A stretch of DNA of 64,000 nucleotides from Streptomyces griseomycini (GCF_014203535.1 NZ_JACHJI010000002.1:749042-813041); one strand, 5' to 3'. Shown: positions 37,102-47,056, counted from the stretch's first letter. Notes: generated from the sequence alone by a model not told the origin. Numbers and translations: made by a program.

Positions 37102-37183
37102 TGAAAGCTCCTGTTGGCTTCTTAGGAGTCGTGGTCCGGGCCGAGCAGGCCCTGCCACTTCTGCTTGCTTACGGGGGTGGAGG

Positions 37184-37618
37184 TCAGCCCTCGACCGTGA
37201 CGCCCATGGAACGGGCGGTGCCGGCGATGATCTTCTCGGCGGCGTCCAGGTCGTTGGCGTTGAGGTCGGGCATCTTGGTCTGGGCGATCTCACGGACCTG
37301 GTCGCGGGTGATCTTGGCGACCTTGGTCTTGTGCGGCTCGCCGGAGCCCTTCTCCACGCCCGCGGCCTTGAGGATCATCTTGGCGGCCGGCGGGGTCTTG
37401 GTGATGAAGGTGAAGGAACGGTCCTCGTAGACCGTGATCTCCACCGGGATGACCCAACCGCGCTGCGACTCGGTCGCGGCGTTGTAGGCCTTGCAGAACT
37501 CCATGATGTTGACGCCGTGCTGGCCCAGCGCGGGGCCGACCGGCGGGGCCGGGTTGGCGGCACCGGCCTGGATCTGGAGCTTGATGAGCCCCGTGACCTT
37601 CTTCTTCTTGGGAGGCAT
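37184..37618 (-). CDS. rplK: 50S ribosomal protein L11
   Basis: 144 residues from ATG 37618 ([19 protein letters not shown]). GTPase-centre protein needed for RelA-dependent ppGpp synthesis. The conserved [20 protein letters not shown] and the C-terminal rRNA-binding domain ([20 protein letters not shown]) are intact. It begins the rplK-rplA operon after the nusG terminator. A weak promoter (TTGGCC-N16-TATCGT, 37690-37717) lies in between. Confidence 0.98.
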   Translation of the reverse strand: MPPKKKKVTGLIKLQIQAGAANPAPPVGPALGQHGVNIMEFCKAYNAATESQRGWVIPVEITVYEDRSFTFITKTPPAAKMILKAAGVEKGSGEPHKTKVAKITRDQVREIAQTKMPDLNANDLDAAEKIIAGTARSMGVTVEG

Positions 37619-37715
37619 GGCTCTCCGGGTCCTTTCGATTCGGGTCCTGCCCGCGTCATGGGACAACCCGGACGCAGGCATACCGCACAACGATAACGGG
37701 TATGGATGCGCGGCC

Positions 37716-37766
37716 AAAAACCGCGCAGGTCAGACGAACGCCCGAGCGTCTGCCTGACCTGCGCGG
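37716..37766 (-). terminator. Rho-independent terminator after nusG
   Basis: CCGCGCAGGTCAG (37721-37733) and CTGACCTGCGCGG (37754-37766) pair perfectly, with a second inner stem in the loop. The minus-strand product ends in TTTTT (37716-37720). It stands 33 bases after the nusG stop. Confidence 0.92.
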
Positions 37767-37798
37767 AAGCGTGAGTCCAGAGGTTCTGGCCCGAGGGG

Positions 37799-38635
37799 TC
37801 AGTTCTTCTGGATCTGGTCGAAGGAGAGCTCGACCGGCGTCTCGCGGCCGAAGATCTCCACCAGGCCCTTGACCTTCTTGGAGTCGGGGTTGATCTCGTT
37901 GATGGTCGCCTGGAGCGTGGCGAACGGGCCGTCGGTGACGGTGACCGAGTCGCCGACCTCGAAGTCCAGCACCTGGACCTCGACCTTGCGCTGCGGAGCC
38001 GGCTTGCCCTCGGCCTCGGCGGCCTCGCGGGCGGCCTTCTCCTCGGCCTCCGGGGCGAGCATCTTGACGATCTCGTCCAGGGTCAGCGGGTACGGGTCGT
38101 AGGCGTTGCCCACGAAGCCGGTGACGCCGGGGGTGTTGCGGACGACGCCCCAGGACTCGTTCGTCAGGTCCATGCGGACCAGGACGTAACCCGGGAGCTT
38201 GTTCTGCTTGATCGTCTTGCGGTCGCCGTTCTTGATCTGGACGACCTCCTCCTGCGGCACCTCGGCCTGGAAGATGTAGTCCTCGACGTTCAGCGAGACG
38301 GCGCGCTGCTCCAGGTTGGTCTTCACCCGGTTCTCGTAACCCGCGTACGTGTGGATGACGTACCACTCGCCGGGCAGCGTCCGCAGTTCCTCACGGAGTT
38401 TCTCGACCGGGTCGCGGTCGTCCTCCTCGGCCTCGACGGCCGCTTCCTCGCCCTCGACGGCGGCCTCGTCCTCGGCCTCGGCGGCCTCGTCCTCGGCGGT
38501 GTCGGCAGCCTCGGCCTCCGCGGAGGCCTCGGTGTCCTCGATGTCCGCGCCCACGACGGCGTCGAGCGCGTCCTCGACGGACTCGGCCCCCTCGCCGCGA
38601 GGCTCAACGGCGTCGTTCACGTTCGGGTCAGACAC
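37799..38635 (-). CDS. nusG: Transcription termination/antitermination factor NusG
   Basis: 278 residues from GTG 38635. An acidic, Ala/Glu-rich N-terminal extension of about 80 residues, usual in Streptomyces, precedes the NGN domain ([31 protein letters not shown]). After a charged insert comes the KOW domain ([20 protein letters not shown]). It couples RNA polymerase to ribosomes and Rho. Co-transcribed with secE. Confidence 0.98.
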   Translation of the reverse strand: MSDPNVNDAVEPRGEGAESVEDALDAVVGADIEDTEASAEAEAADTAEDEAAEAEDEAAVEGEEAAVEAEEDDRDPVEKLREELRTLPGEWYVIHTYAGYENRVKTNLEQRAVSLNVEDYIFQAEVPQEEVVQIKNGDRKTIKQNKLPGYVLVRMDLTNESWGVVRNTPGVTGFVGNAYDPYPLTLDEIVKMLAPEAEEKAAREAAEAEGKPAPQRKVEVQVLDFEVGDSVTVTDGPFATLQATINEINPDSKKVKGLVEIFGRETPVELSFDQIQKN

Positions 38636-38715
38636 GGTGGCTGCTTCTTCCTGGATACATACGGGTGGAACATGCGAAAGGAGCGCCGAGTACCTCGGCG
38701 CTCTTCGCTCTCGGC

Positions 38716-39000
38716 TCAGCCGAAGACGTACTTGGCGGCGTGGCCGAGGCCATAGTCGATCAAAGTGACCAGCCCGATCATGATGACGACGAAGATGATC
38801 ACGGCCGTCGTGTACGACGTCAGCTGGTTGCGGGTCGGCCAGACAACCTTGCGGAGCTCCGCCACGATCTGGCGGTAGAAGAGCGCGAGGCGCTTCAGCG
38901 GGCCCTTCTTGGCGCGCTTGCCGCCCTTGCGGGTCTTCTTGGAGTCCGGCGCCTCGTCCTGGGCATCAGGCATGTCGATGGAGCCCACGGCGTCCGTCAC
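38716..39000 (-). CDS. secE: Preprotein translocase subunit SecE
   Basis: 94 residues from GTG 39000. A basic linker ([18 protein letters not shown]) leads to the conserved amphipathic helix [17 protein letters not shown] and a single membrane segment ([20 protein letters not shown]). Essential clamp of the SecYEG channel. It lies between tRNA-Trp and nusG, the usual arrangement. Confidence 0.97.
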   Translation of the reverse strand: MTDAVGSIDMPDAQDEAPDSKKTRKGGKRAKKGPLKRLALFYRQIVAELRKVVWPTRNQLTSYTTAVIIFVVIMIGLVTLIDYGLGHAAKYVFG

Positions 39001-39108
39001 TCGTCCTCACCTGATTCCGGGTCGTGGCCGTGCCGCGCCCGGTCTGAGCCGCACGGCGGTGCATTGCTGTACGTACATGCGCACACATCCTGGCGAAGGT
39101 GTGTGTAG

Positions 39109-39181
39109 CAGGGCCGGAGGGACTTGAACCCCCAACCGCTGGTTTTGGAGACCAGTGCTCTACCAATTGAGCTACGACCCT
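39109..39181 (-). tRNA. tRNA-Trp (anticodon CCA)
   Basis: 73 bases with acceptor AGGGTCG/CGGCCCT, D-arm AGCTCAATTGGTAGAGC, anticodon arm CTGGT-CTCCAAA-ACCAG and T-loop GGTTCAAGTCC. No encoded CCA. It lies directly upstream of secE-nusG. Confidence 0.98.
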
Positions 39182-39465
39182 TTGTGTGTCCCCCAACGTA
39201 CCGCATCCCGCCGGGTGCTCGGTGTACACCCGGATGAGTGCGGGCCGTCGAAGGCCAACGAGGTGAGAGTGTACGTGGTCCCGGGCCGGGCGTCGAACAG
39301 AAAGTGCCCGCGGGGAGCCGCGGCACCGGCGGGCCGGCGGAGGATCGCCCTGACCAGCGGCCCCCCGGCGGGTCGATCCGGACTGATGTCCGGGGGTTTG
39401 CCCGATCCTGTTCAGTGGGTGAAACCCTCGTGCCGCGGGGGTTTGCGGTCTGGAACGATGGGCCC

Positions 39466-40692
39466 ATGAGCGCTGCAACCCCTCCCACCGAGCGCCGGGT
39501 CTCCGCCCGAGTCGGTGCGATCTCCGAGTCCGCCACCCTCGCCGTGGACGCCAAGGCCAAGGCCCTCAAGGCCGCCGGGCGACCGGTGATCGGCTTCGGC
39601 GCCGGTGAGCCCGACTTCCCGACGCCGGACTACATCGTCGAGGCCGCGATCGAGGCCTGCAAGAACCCCAAGTTCCACCGCTACACGCCGGCCGGCGGTC
39701 TGCCCGAGCTGAAGGCCGCGATCGCCGCGAAGACGCTGCGCGACTCCGGCTACGAGGTCGACCCCTCCCAGATCCTGGTCACCAACGGCGGCAAGCAGGC
39801 CATCTACGAGGCCTTCGCCGCGATCCTCGACCCGGGCGACGAGGTCATCGTCCCGGCGCCGTACTGGACGACGTATCCGGAGTCGATCCGGCTGGCCGGC
39901 GGTGTCCCGGTCGAGGTCGTCGCCGACGAGACGACCGGCTACCGCGTGAGCGTGGAGCAGCTCGAGGCCGCCCGCACCGAGAAGACGAAGGTCGTCCTGT
40001 TCGTCTCCCCGTCGAACCCGACCGGCGCGGTCTACGGCGAGGCCGAGACCGAGGCGATCGGCCGCTGGGCGGCCGAGCACGGGCTGTGGGTGCTGACCGA
40101 CGAGATCTACGAGCACCTGGTCTACGGCGACGCGGTGTCCGTGTCGCTGCCCGCGCTCCTGCCCGAGCTGCGCGACAAGTGCATCGTGGTCAACGGCGTG
40201 GCGAAGACCTACGCGATGACCGGCTGGCGCGTGGGCTGGGTCATCGGCCCGAGGGACGTCGTGAAGGCCGCGACCAACCTCCAGTCGCACGCCACGTCCA
40301 ACGTCTCGAACGTCGCGCAGGCGGCGGCGCTGGCCGCGGTCTCCGGCGACCTGGAGGCGGTGGCGAAGATGCGCGAGGCCTTCGACCGCCGGCGCAAGAC
40401 CATCGTGCGGATGCTCAACGAGATCGACGGCGTGGTCTGCCCGGAGCCCGAGGGCGCCTTCTACGCCTACCCGTCGGTGAAGGCGCTGATCGGCAAGGAG
40501 ATCCGGGGCAAGCGGCCGCGGAACTCCGTGGAGCTGGCCGCGCTCGTCCTGGAGGAGGCCGAGGTCGCGGTGGTGCCCGGTGAGGCGTTCGGTACGCCGG
40601 GGTACCTGCGGCTGTCGTACGCGCTGGGCGACGAGGACCTGGTCGAGGGTGTGAGCCGGATCCAGAAGCTGCTGGCCGAGGCGCGGGACTGA
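39466..40692 (+). CDS. aspC: Aspartate aminotransferase (class I/II, PLP-dependent)
   Basis: 408 residues from ATG 39466. Transfers amino groups between aspartate and 2-oxoglutarate. It shows [40 protein letters not shown] and the PLP-binding Lys247 in [17 protein letters not shown] substrate-carboxylate Arg lies in the C-terminal [13 protein letters not shown] region. It is monocistronic, ended by the hairpin at 40721-40760. The Igamma subfamily is typical of Streptomyces. Confidence 0.95.
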   Translation: MSAATPPTERRVSARVGAISESATLAVDAKAKALKAAGRPVIGFGAGEPDFPTPDYIVEAAIEACKNPKFHRYTPAGGLPELKAAIAAKTLRDSGYEVDPSQILVTNGGKQAIYEAFAAILDPGDEVIVPAPYWTTYPESIRLAGGVPVEVVADETTGYRVSVEQLEAARTEKTKVVLFVSPSNPTGAVYGEAETEAIGRWAAEHGLWVLTDEIYEHLVYGDAVSVSLPALLPELRDKCIVVNGVAKTYAMTGWRVGWVIGPRDVVKAATNLQSHATSNVSNVAQAAALAAVSGDLEAVAKMREAFDRRRKTIVRMLNEIDGVVCPEPEGAFYAYPSVKALIGKEIRGKRPRNSVELAALVLEEAEVAVVPGEAFGTPGYLRLSYALGDEDLVEGVSRIQKLLAEARD

Positions 40693-40720
40693 CGTTCCGC
40701 TCACGCGAGCGCGCACCGGC

Positions 40721-40760
40721 GAACGGGGGCGCCCGGGTTCCCTCCCGGGCGCCCCCGTTC
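40721..40760 (+). terminator. Terminator after aspC
   Basis: GAACGGGGGCGCCCGGG and CCCGGGCGCCCCCGTTC form a perfect 17-bp stem around TTCCCT, 28 bases after the aspC stop. Confidence 0.9.
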
Positions 40761-40831
40761 GTCTGTGCGGGCAAGACCACGAAAGGGGAAAACGCTACCG
40801 GGGCGGCCGGGGCGTACGGCAGGATCGGCGA

Positions 40832-41872
40832 ATGGAGCGTGTACGTGATGTCTCTGAGCTGCCGAAAGCCCATCTTCATCTGCACTTCACCGGATCGATG
40901 CGGCCCACCACCCTGCTGGAGCTGGCCGACAAGTACGGGGTGCGCCTGCCCGAGGCGCTGACCGACGCGCTGACCGGCGGGGAGCCGCCGAGACTGCGGG
41001 CCACGGACGAGCGGGGCTGGTTCCGTTTCCAGCGGCTGTACGACGCGGCGCGCTCGTGCCTCAGGGAGCCCGAGGACATCCGGCGGCTGGTGCGGGAGGC
41101 TGCTCAGGAGGAGCTGCGGGACGGCTCCGGCTGGCTGGAGATCCAGGTGGACCCGACGTCGTACGCGCCCCGGCTGGGCGGGCTGATCCCGGCGCTGGAG
41201 ATCATCCTGGACGCGGTGGACGCGGCGATGCGGGACACCGGGATCGGGATGCGGGTGCTGGTGGCCGCCAACCGGGTGAAGCATCCGCTGGACGCGCGCA
41301 CGCTGGCCCGGCTGGCGGTGCGGTACGCGGACCGGGGCGTCATCGGGTTCGGGCTGTCCAACGACGAGCGGCGCGGGATGGCCCGTGACTTCGACCGGGC
41401 GTTCGCGATCGCGCGCGAGGGCGGCCTGCTGTCGGCGCCGCACGGCGGGGAGCTGACGGGGCCGGCGTCGGTGCGGGACTGCCTGGACGACCTGGAGGCG
41501 GACCGGATCGGGCACGGAGTGCGGGCGGCGGAGGACCCGCGGCTGCTGCGACGGCTCGCGGACCGGCAGGTGACGTGCGAGGTGTGCCCGGCGTCGAACG
41601 TGGCGCTGGGCGTGTACGAGAAGCCGGAGGACGTGCCGCTGCGGACGCTGTTCGAGGCGGGCGTGCCGTTGGCGCTGGGCGCGGACGACCCGCTGCTGTT
41701 CGGCTCGCGGCTGGCGGCGCAGTACGAGATCGCGCGGCTGCACCACGGGTTCACGGACGCCGAGCTGGCGGAGCTGGCCCGGCAGTCGGTGCGGGGCTCG
41801 GCGGCGCCGCAGGACGTGAAGGCGAAGCTGCTGGCGGGCGTGGACGAGTGGCTGGCGGCGCCGGTGGGGTGA
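40832..41872 (+). CDS. add: Adenosine deaminase
   Basis: 346 residues. Converts adenosine to inosine in purine salvage. Metal ligands are visible in KAHLHLHFTGS (His14, His16), in APHGGEL and in the ALGADDPLLFG aspartate pair. The second His block is GHGVRAAEDP. The start ATGGAGCGT at 40832 is accepted for lack of a better one; the ribosome site is weak, so a leaderless transcript is possible. Confidence 0.9.
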   Translation: MERVRDVSELPKAHLHLHFTGSMRPTTLLELADKYGVRLPEALTDALTGGEPPRLRATDERGWFRFQRLYDAARSCLREPEDIRRLVREAAQEELRDGSGWLEIQVDPTSYAPRLGGLIPALEIILDAVDAAMRDTGIGMRVLVAANRVKHPLDARTLARLAVRYADRGVIGFGLSNDERRGMARDFDRAFAIAREGGLLSAPHGGELTGPASVRDCLDDLEADRIGHGVRAAEDPRLLRRLADRQVTCEVCPASNVALGVYEKPEDVPLRTLFEAGVPLALGADDPLLFGSRLAAQYEIARLHHGFTDAELAELARQSVRGSAAPQDVKAKLLAGVDEWLAAPVG

Positions 41873-41890
41873 GCCGCCGTCCCTCCCCGG

Positions 41891-42529
41891 TCAGGGCGCG
41901 ATGCCGGCCAGGAGGGTGCGGGCCAGTCGTGCCGCGAAGGCGTCCACCGGCGGGCGGCCGGCGTCGGACGTGTCGTAGGCGAACGCGCGCTGGGCGCAGG
42001 CGCCGAGGAGCAGGGACGCGGCGGCGAAGGTGTCCGCGTCGGGGGAGATGCGGCCCAGGTCCCGTTCCGCGCGGAGGTACGCCGCCAGTGACTCGATGGG
42101 CAGGTGCGGTCCCGACTCCATGTGCCGCATGGCGTCCTCGTGCCGGCGCTTGAGCTGGGTCTCGGCGTACAGGGACGCGGCGATCGGGAAGCTCTGCTCG
42201 TAGAAGAGGGCGGCCTGGCGGGCGATCTCGGTGAGGTTGTCCTCCAGGGTGCCCCGTCCGGGCTCGGCCGCGAGGCTGCTCAGCAGCGGGTTCAGCCGCG
42301 GCAGCCGCTCCACGAGGACGCGGATGAACAGCTCCTCCTTGCCGGTGAAGTGCTTGTAGAGCGCGGCCTCGGAGCAGCCCGCCGCCCTGGCGATCTCCTT
42401 GGTGGTGGCGCGGGCGAGGCCCACGGTGAGCATGAGCCGGTGGGCGGCGTCGAGGATGCGTTCCCGGGCGGGCCCCGGGGCCGGCGGCTCCTCGGGCTGT
42501 CTGTGCTGCATGGCCCCCAAGGATGTCAT
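41891..42529 (-). CDS. TetR family transcriptional regulator
   Basis: 212 residues from ATG 42529, preceded by AGGGGGAA. The helix-turn-helix ATTKEIARAAGCSEAALYKH is typical TetR. It is divergent from an NAD(P)H-binding reductase gene, with an 18-bp perfect inverted repeat in the gap at 42552-42611. It probably represses itself and that reductase. Confidence 0.92.
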   Translation of the reverse strand: MTSLGAMQHRQPEEPPAPGPARERILDAAHRLMLTVGLARATTKEIARAAGCSEAALYKHFTGKEELFIRVLVERLPRLNPLLSSLAAEPGRGTLEDNLTEIARQAALFYEQSFPIAASLYAETQLKRRHEDAMRHMESGPHLPIESLAAYLRAERDLGRISPDADTFAAASLLLGACAQRAFAYDTSDAGRPPVDAFAARLARTLLAGIAP

Positions 42530-42551
42530 GGGCGTTCCCCCTGGACTTGAC

Positions 42552-42611
42552 GGGTGGGTGAGTGCTTACCCACCCTGGAGGGGTCAGGGGTGAGTAAGCA
42601 CTCACCCACCC
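42552..42611. promoter_or_regulatory. 18-bp inverted repeat between the divergent TetR and reductase genes
   Basis: GGGTGGGTGAGTGCTTAC (42552-42569) and its perfect reverse complement (42594-42611) flank 24 bases. The right arm also contains the palindrome GTGAGT-AAGC-ACTCAC (42591-42606), and the left arm a related half-site GTGAGTGCTTAC. This looks like two TetR dimer sites, one per promoter. Confidence 0.7.
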
Positions 42612-42635
42612 CCTGTCGAGGGACGGGAGCACGCC

Positions 42636-43268
42636 ATGAACCTCACCGTTTTCGGCGCCACCGGAGGCGTCGGACAGGAGATCGTGCGTCAGGCACTGGC
42701 CGCGGGGCACCGGGTCACGGCGGTCGTACGGGACCCCGCGCGGCTGTCCGTCACCGGTGACGCCCTGGAGGTGTTCCGCGCGGACCTGACCGACCCGGAG
42801 GCCGTGCGCCCCGCGGTCGCGGGCCGGGACGCCGTCCTGTCCGGGCTCGGCGCCCGCAGCCGCAAGGACGCCGGGGTGGCGACCCGGCTGACCCGGACCG
42901 TGCTCGGCGCCATGGAGGCGGAGGCCACGCGGCGACTGCTCGTGGTGAGCGCCGCCCCGGTCGGCCCGGAGCCGGAGGGCGCGGGACTGCTGGACCGGGG
43001 GGTGCGCGGGATCGTCTCGGCGGTGTTCCGGGACGTCTACGCCGACCTGCGGGAGATGGAGGCGGAAGTGGCCCGCAGCGCCACGGACTGGACGGTCGTA
43101 CGGCCGCCCCGCCTCCAGGACAAGCCGGTCAGCGGGGTGTACCGGACGGTCGTCGGGGGGTCCGTGGCGAAGGGCAACTTCGTGGGCCGGGCCGATGTGG
43201 CGCACGCGATGCTGGCGATGGTCGACGACCCGGCGACCGTGAAGCAGGGCGTGGGCGTGGCCTACTGA
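42636..43268 (+). CDS. NAD(P)H-binding oxidoreductase (atypical SDR, NmrA-like)
   Basis: 210 residues with an N-terminal Rossmann motif (FGATGGVGQEIVRQALAAGH) and the late motif ATDWTVVRPPRLQDKPVSG seen in SDR-a5/NmrA-like proteins. There is no catalytic YxxxK. It probably acts as a reductase or redox sensor. Divergent from its likely TetR repressor. Confidence 0.88.
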   Translation: MNLTVFGATGGVGQEIVRQALAAGHRVTAVVRDPARLSVTGDALEVFRADLTDPEAVRPAVAGRDAVLSGLGARSRKDAGVATRLTRTVLGAMEAEATRRLLVVSAAPVGPEPEGAGLLDRGVRGIVSAVFRDVYADLREMEAEVARSATDWTVVRPPRLQDKPVSGVYRTVVGGSVAKGNFVGRADVAHAMLAMVDDPATVKQGVGVAY

Positions 43269-43296
43269 GCCCGGGCGGCCGGGCCGGCCGGGGCCC

Positions 43297-44352
43297 TCAG
43301 AGGCTCACGCCGACGGTCACCGGCTCGTTGACCAGCGTGATGCCGAAGGCCTCGCGCACGCCGGCGACGACCTCGCGGGCGAGCGCCAGCAGGTCCTCGG
43401 TGGTCGCGTCGCCCCGGTTGGTCAGGGCGAGGGTGTGCTTGGTGGAGATGCGGGCCGGACCGGTCCCGTAGCCCTTGGTGAAGCCCGCCCTGTCGATCAG
43501 CCAGGCGGCGGAGGTCTTGGTGCGCCCCTCCCCCGCCGGATACGCGGGGGGCTCGACGTCGGCGCCCAGCCGCTGCTCCACGCGCGCGCGGAAGGCCGCG
43601 AACTCCTCGTCCGTGAGGATCGGGTTGGTGAAGAAGGAGCCGGCCGACCAGGTGTCGTGGTCCTCGGGGTCCAGGACCATGCCCTTGCCGGCGCGGAGCT
43701 TCAGGACCGTCTCACGGGCCGTGGGCAGGGGGACGCGGTCGCCCGGCTCGACGCCGAGGGCGCGGGCCGTCTCGGCGTACCGGACGGGGCCGGAGAGACC
43801 GCCCGCGTCCTCCAGGGCGAAGCGGACGCGCAGGACGACGTAGCGCTCGGGGTCGGCCTTGAAGCGGCTGTGGCGGTAGGAGAAGGCGCACTCCTCGTTG
43901 GTGAGGGTGACCGTCTCGCGGGCCCGGCGGTCGTAGGCGACGACCTCGGTGACGGTGGAGGAGACCTCCTGGCCGTACGCGCCGACGTTCTGGATCGGGG
44001 TCGCGCCCGCCGAACCGGGGATGCCGGCCAGGCACTCGATGCCGGCCAGGCCCGCCTCCACGGTGCGGGCGACGGCGTCGGTCCACACCTCTCCGGCCGC
44101 GAGTTCCAGGCGCGTGCCGTCCAGGGCGAAGCCCCGGGTGGCGATGACGAGTGCGGTGCCGTCGAAGCCCTTGTCGCCGATGACCAGGTTCGAGCCGCCG
44201 CCGATGACCAGCAGGGGCGTGCCGCTGTCGTCGGCCTCGCGGACGGCGGCGATCACCTCGTCGTCGGTCGTCGCGGTGACCAGGCGGGTGGCGGGGCCGC
44301 CCAGCCGGAAGGTGGTCAGCGGGGCGAGGGGGGCGTCGTGGAGTTCCTGCAC
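43297..44352 (-). CDS. murB: UDP-N-acetylenolpyruvoylglucosamine reductase
   Basis: 351 residues from GTG 44352 (VQELHDAPLAPLTTFRLGG). FAD enzyme that makes UDP-MurNAc for peptidoglycan. FAD-binding motif IGGGSNLVIGDKGFDG, GIPGSAGATPIQNVGAYGQE, the catalytic-serine block SAGSFFTNPIL, and a C-terminal KHTLALTNRGDAT are present. The start is the most upstream good fit for the family; the ribosome site is weak. Conserved neighbour of add in Streptomyces. Confidence 0.95.
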   Translation of the reverse strand: MQELHDAPLAPLTTFRLGGPATRLVTATTDDEVIAAVREADDSGTPLLVIGGGSNLVIGDKGFDGTALVIATRGFALDGTRLELAAGEVWTDAVARTVEAGLAGIECLAGIPGSAGATPIQNVGAYGQEVSSTVTEVVAYDRRARETVTLTNEECAFSYRHSRFKADPERYVVLRVRFALEDAGGLSGPVRYAETARALGVEPGDRVPLPTARETVLKLRAGKGMVLDPEDHDTWSAGSFFTNPILTDEEFAAFRARVEQRLGADVEPPAYPAGEGRTKTSAAWLIDRAGFTKGYGTGPARISTKHTLALTNRGDATTEDLLALAREVVAGVREAFGITLVNEPVTVGVSL

Positions 44353-44498
44353 GCGCTCAAGACTAAGGCCCCCGCCGGGCGGGCCGGCGGGGGCGGTGGC
44401 GCTCGTGCGCGGGTGCCGGTCCCCGTGTGCGCGGACGATCCGGTCAGGTCCCCGCGCGTGCGCCCACGGCGGCTCGCACGCGCGCGTGCGTCCGGGTT

Positions 44499-44879
44499 TC
44501 AGCTGAGGCGCCGGATGACCTCGGGCCAGTCGACGGGGAGGTCGTCGCTCCTCGCCGTCCAGCTGACGAACTTCGCGTCCCGCATCTGCCGGGAGAGGCT
44601 CCGGGCCGTGGGCCCGTGCGGGCCGGAGCGGGCGAAGGCACCGAGGGCCTTCGGGGACTCCCAGGCGGAGAGGGTCCAGAAGGTCCGTCGCAGCGGCTGC
44701 GCCTTCAGGGTCGCCCCGTAGGCGCCGGGGGCCCTGCTCACCTGCCGCCACACTCCGGGCGTCTTGAAGAAGAACCGCAGGGCTCCCCAGAGGGTGCGGG
44801 TCTCGAAGCGGGAGGCGAAGACGTGCACCTCGGTGTGGGGCGGTGGGGTGTTCGGGACGGTCCAGGGGAGGGTGGGCAC
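44499..44879 (-). CDS. DUF3291/CrtA-like small protein
   Basis: 126 residues from GTG 44879, preceded by AAAGGAG. The sequence VHVFASRFETRTLWGALRFF and TFWTLSAWESPKALGAFARS recalls the ferredoxin-like fold shared by DUF3291 and spheroidene-monooxygenase-type proteins. It is 38 bp downstream of the MFS transporter gene and may be in its operon. Activity unknown. Confidence 0.7.
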   Translation of the reverse strand: MPTLPWTVPNTPPPHTEVHVFASRFETRTLWGALRFFFKTPGVWRQVSRAPGAYGATLKAQPLRRTFWTLSAWESPKALGAFARSGPHGPTARSLSRQMRDAKFVSWTARSDDLPVDWPEVIRRLS

Positions 44880-44917
44880 GGCCGGGCTCCTTTCTGGTGG
44901 ACGGGGTGCCGGAACGT

Positions 44918-46357
44918 TCAGGAGGCTGTTTCCAGGGCCCGCTCGGGCGCGGGCGCCGCCTCGGGCCGGCCGGGGGCGGCGGGCCCGCGGGCCGGGATGA
45001 GCAGGGCGGCGACGCCCGCGAGGGCGACCGCCGCGGAGCCGGTGATCAGCGCGGGGCGCATGCCGTCGACGAAGGACCGGGCGGACTCGTAGCCACCCCG
45101 GGCCGAGAAGATCGACGCCATGATCGCGACGCCGAGGGCGCCGCCCACCTCGCGCAGGGCGTTGTTGGCTCCGGAGGCGATGCCCTGTTCCTTCGGAAGG
45201 ACGCTGGACATCACCAGGTTGGAGGCCGGGGCGAAGAACAGGGCCATGCCGACGCCACTGACGATCAGGGCGGGCAGCTGGACGGCGTAGGAGGCTCCGG
45301 CGGTCGCCACCACGGCCAGGTGGCCGAGGCCGAGCGCCTGCAGGAAGAGCCCGGCGGCGACGACCGGTCGGCCGCCGATGCGGTCGGAGAGGATGCCGGC
45401 GATCGGGGCGACGAGCATCGGCATGCCGGTCCAGGGCAGCATCCGCAGGCCGGCCTCGGTGGGCGAGTAGCCGAGCACGCCCTGCATGTACTGGCTGAGC
45501 AGGAAGATCGAGCCGAACATGCCGAGGAACATCAGCAGGCTCGCCGCGTTGATGCCGGAGAAGGCCCGGGAGCGGAACAGCCGCATGGGCAGCATGGGGT
45601 TCTTGGCGCGGACGCCGTAGAGGACGAAGCCGACGAGCAGCGCCGCTCCGGCGAACAGGCCGACCAGGACGACGGTGCCGGTCCAGCCGTCGACGGGGCC
45701 GCGGACCAGCCCGTAGACGATGCCGAACAGGCCGCCGCTGGCGAGCAGGGTGCCGGGCAGGTCGAGCGGGGCGCCGGTGCCGTGGGACTCGGCGAGGCGC
45801 AGGCGGGCGAGCGGGATGAGGATCAGGCCCAGCGGGACGTTCAGCCAGAAGATCCACTGCCAGGAGATGTGCTCGGTGAGACTGCCGCCGACGAGCGGTC
45901 CGGAGGCCACGGCGAGCCCGTTGACGGCACCCCAGATGCCGTACGCCGTCCCGCGCCGCGCCTCGGGCACGGCGGCCGTCAGCAGGGTGAGGGTGAGGGG
46001 CATCATGACCGCGGCCCCGGCGCCCTGGACCGCGCGGGCGGCGATGAGGGAGTCGATGCCGGGTGCCATGGCCGCGGCGGCGGACGCCCCGGTGAAGACG
46101 GCGAGGCCGGCGACGAAGAGCCGGCGGCGGCCGAAGCGGTCACCGAGGGCCGCGCCGAACATCAGCAGGACGGCGAAGGTGAGCGTGTAGGCGCTCACGG
46201 TCCATTCGAGGTCGTGCAGCGCCCCGCCCAGGTCCTCCCGGATGGAGGGCAGGGCGGTGGTGACGACGAGGTTGTCGAGGGCCGCCATGAAACCGGCGAC
46301 GCTGGTGATGACGAGTGCCCAGGCGGCCGATCCGCGGCCCGCGGTCTGCTGTGACAT
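44918..46357 (-). CDS. MFS transporter, DHA2 (EmrB/QacA) family
   Basis: 479 residues, probably 14 membrane helices. Family motifs are clear: LDNLVVTTALPSIREDLGG in helix 1, GDRFGRRRLFVAGLAVF (motif A) and the antiporter motif ASGPLVGGSLTEHISWQWIF. Drug/proton antiporter. Its promoter carries the same GTTAGT-N8-ACTAAC site as the neighbouring TetR gene, so export is probably induced by a TetR ligand. Confidence 0.93.
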   Translation of the reverse strand: MSQQTAGRGSAAWALVITSVAGFMAALDNLVVTTALPSIREDLGGALHDLEWTVSAYTLTFAVLLMFGAALGDRFGRRRLFVAGLAVFTGASAAAAMAPGIDSLIAARAVQGAGAAVMMPLTLTLLTAAVPEARRGTAYGIWGAVNGLAVASGPLVGGSLTEHISWQWIFWLNVPLGLILIPLARLRLAESHGTGAPLDLPGTLLASGGLFGIVYGLVRGPVDGWTGTVVLVGLFAGAALLVGFVLYGVRAKNPMLPMRLFRSRAFSGINAASLLMFLGMFGSIFLLSQYMQGVLGYSPTEAGLRMLPWTGMPMLVAPIAGILSDRIGGRPVVAAGLFLQALGLGHLAVVATAGASYAVQLPALIVSGVGMALFFAPASNLVMSSVLPKEQGIASGANNALREVGGALGVAIMASIFSARGGYESARSFVDGMRPALITGSAAVALAGVAALLIPARGPAAPGRPEAAPAPERALETAS

Positions 46358-46383
46358 CGCTCCCCCAGGAGATGGAGATTCCG

Positions 46384-46403
46384 GTTAGTTATTGATGACT
46401 AAC
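46384..46403 (-). promoter_or_regulatory. TetR operator upstream of the MFS gene
   Basis: GTTAGT-N8-ACTAAC, identical in arms and spacing to the site upstream of the TetR gene at 47058-47077. It lies 27-46 bases before the MFS start codon. Confidence 0.75.
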
Positions 46404-46461
46404 TTTCGTGCGCAGAAAAAGACGGGGTGGAGGGAAGCGGCGGCGCGCCGCCCTCCGCCCG

Positions 46462-47049
46462 TCAGTCCTCGGCGGATTCGTCGGCCCTCGGCGGACGCAC
46501 GGGCCGCGCCGACGGGTAGACCCCTTCCCAGATCCAGTGGCCCGGCGGGAATCCCATGGCCGACAGGCAGTTGATGAGCATGCCGTACGCCATGAAGGTC
46601 GTCGTCTCGCTGACGTCGGCCCCCAGGGCGAGGTGGACGGTCTCCCACAGCCGCAGCCAGCCGGCCCGCACCGACTCGCCGAACTCGTGGTCGCCCTCCT
46701 GCTCCGCGGCGGCCACGGCGAGGTACGTCTGCATCTGCATCTGCATCACCTCGGGCCGTTCCGCGATGGTCCTCATGTAGGCGTTCGCCATGGCATGCAG
46801 GGCCTCTTCGCCCTCCAGACCCTCGGCGGCCTCCGTGAACATGCGGGTGACGTCCTGGGAGCAACGCTCCGACACCGCCAGGAAGATGGCCTTCTTGCCC
46901 GGGAAGAGCCGGAAGAGGTACGGCTGCGAGACACCGACCCGCTTCGCGATCGCCTCGGTCGACGTGCCGTGGTAGCCACCCCGCGCGAACTCGGCGGTCG
47001 CCGCGCGGATGACGCTCTCACGCCTCTCCTCTGCGCTCATCCTGACCAT
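46462..47049 (-). CDS. TetR family regulator of the MFS exporter
   Basis: 195 residues with recognition helix STEAIAKRVGVSQPYLFRLF. Two identical operators (46384-46403 and 47058-47077) link it to the downstream exporter and to itself. The predicted promoter places the transcription start at or within a base or two of ATG 47049, and no ribosome site fits, so the mRNA is probably leaderless. An internal ATG at 47040 is the alternative start. Confidence 0.92.
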   Translation of the reverse strand: MVRMSAEERRESVIRAATAEFARGGYHGTSTEAIAKRVGVSQPYLFRLFPGKKAIFLAVSERCSQDVTRMFTEAAEGLEGEEALHAMANAYMRTIAERPEVMQMQMQTYLAVAAAEQEGDHEFGESVRAGWLRLWETVHLALGADVSETTTFMAYGMLINCLSAMGFPPGHWIWEGVYPSARPVRPPRADESAED

Positions 47050-47056
47050 GCCGCAA

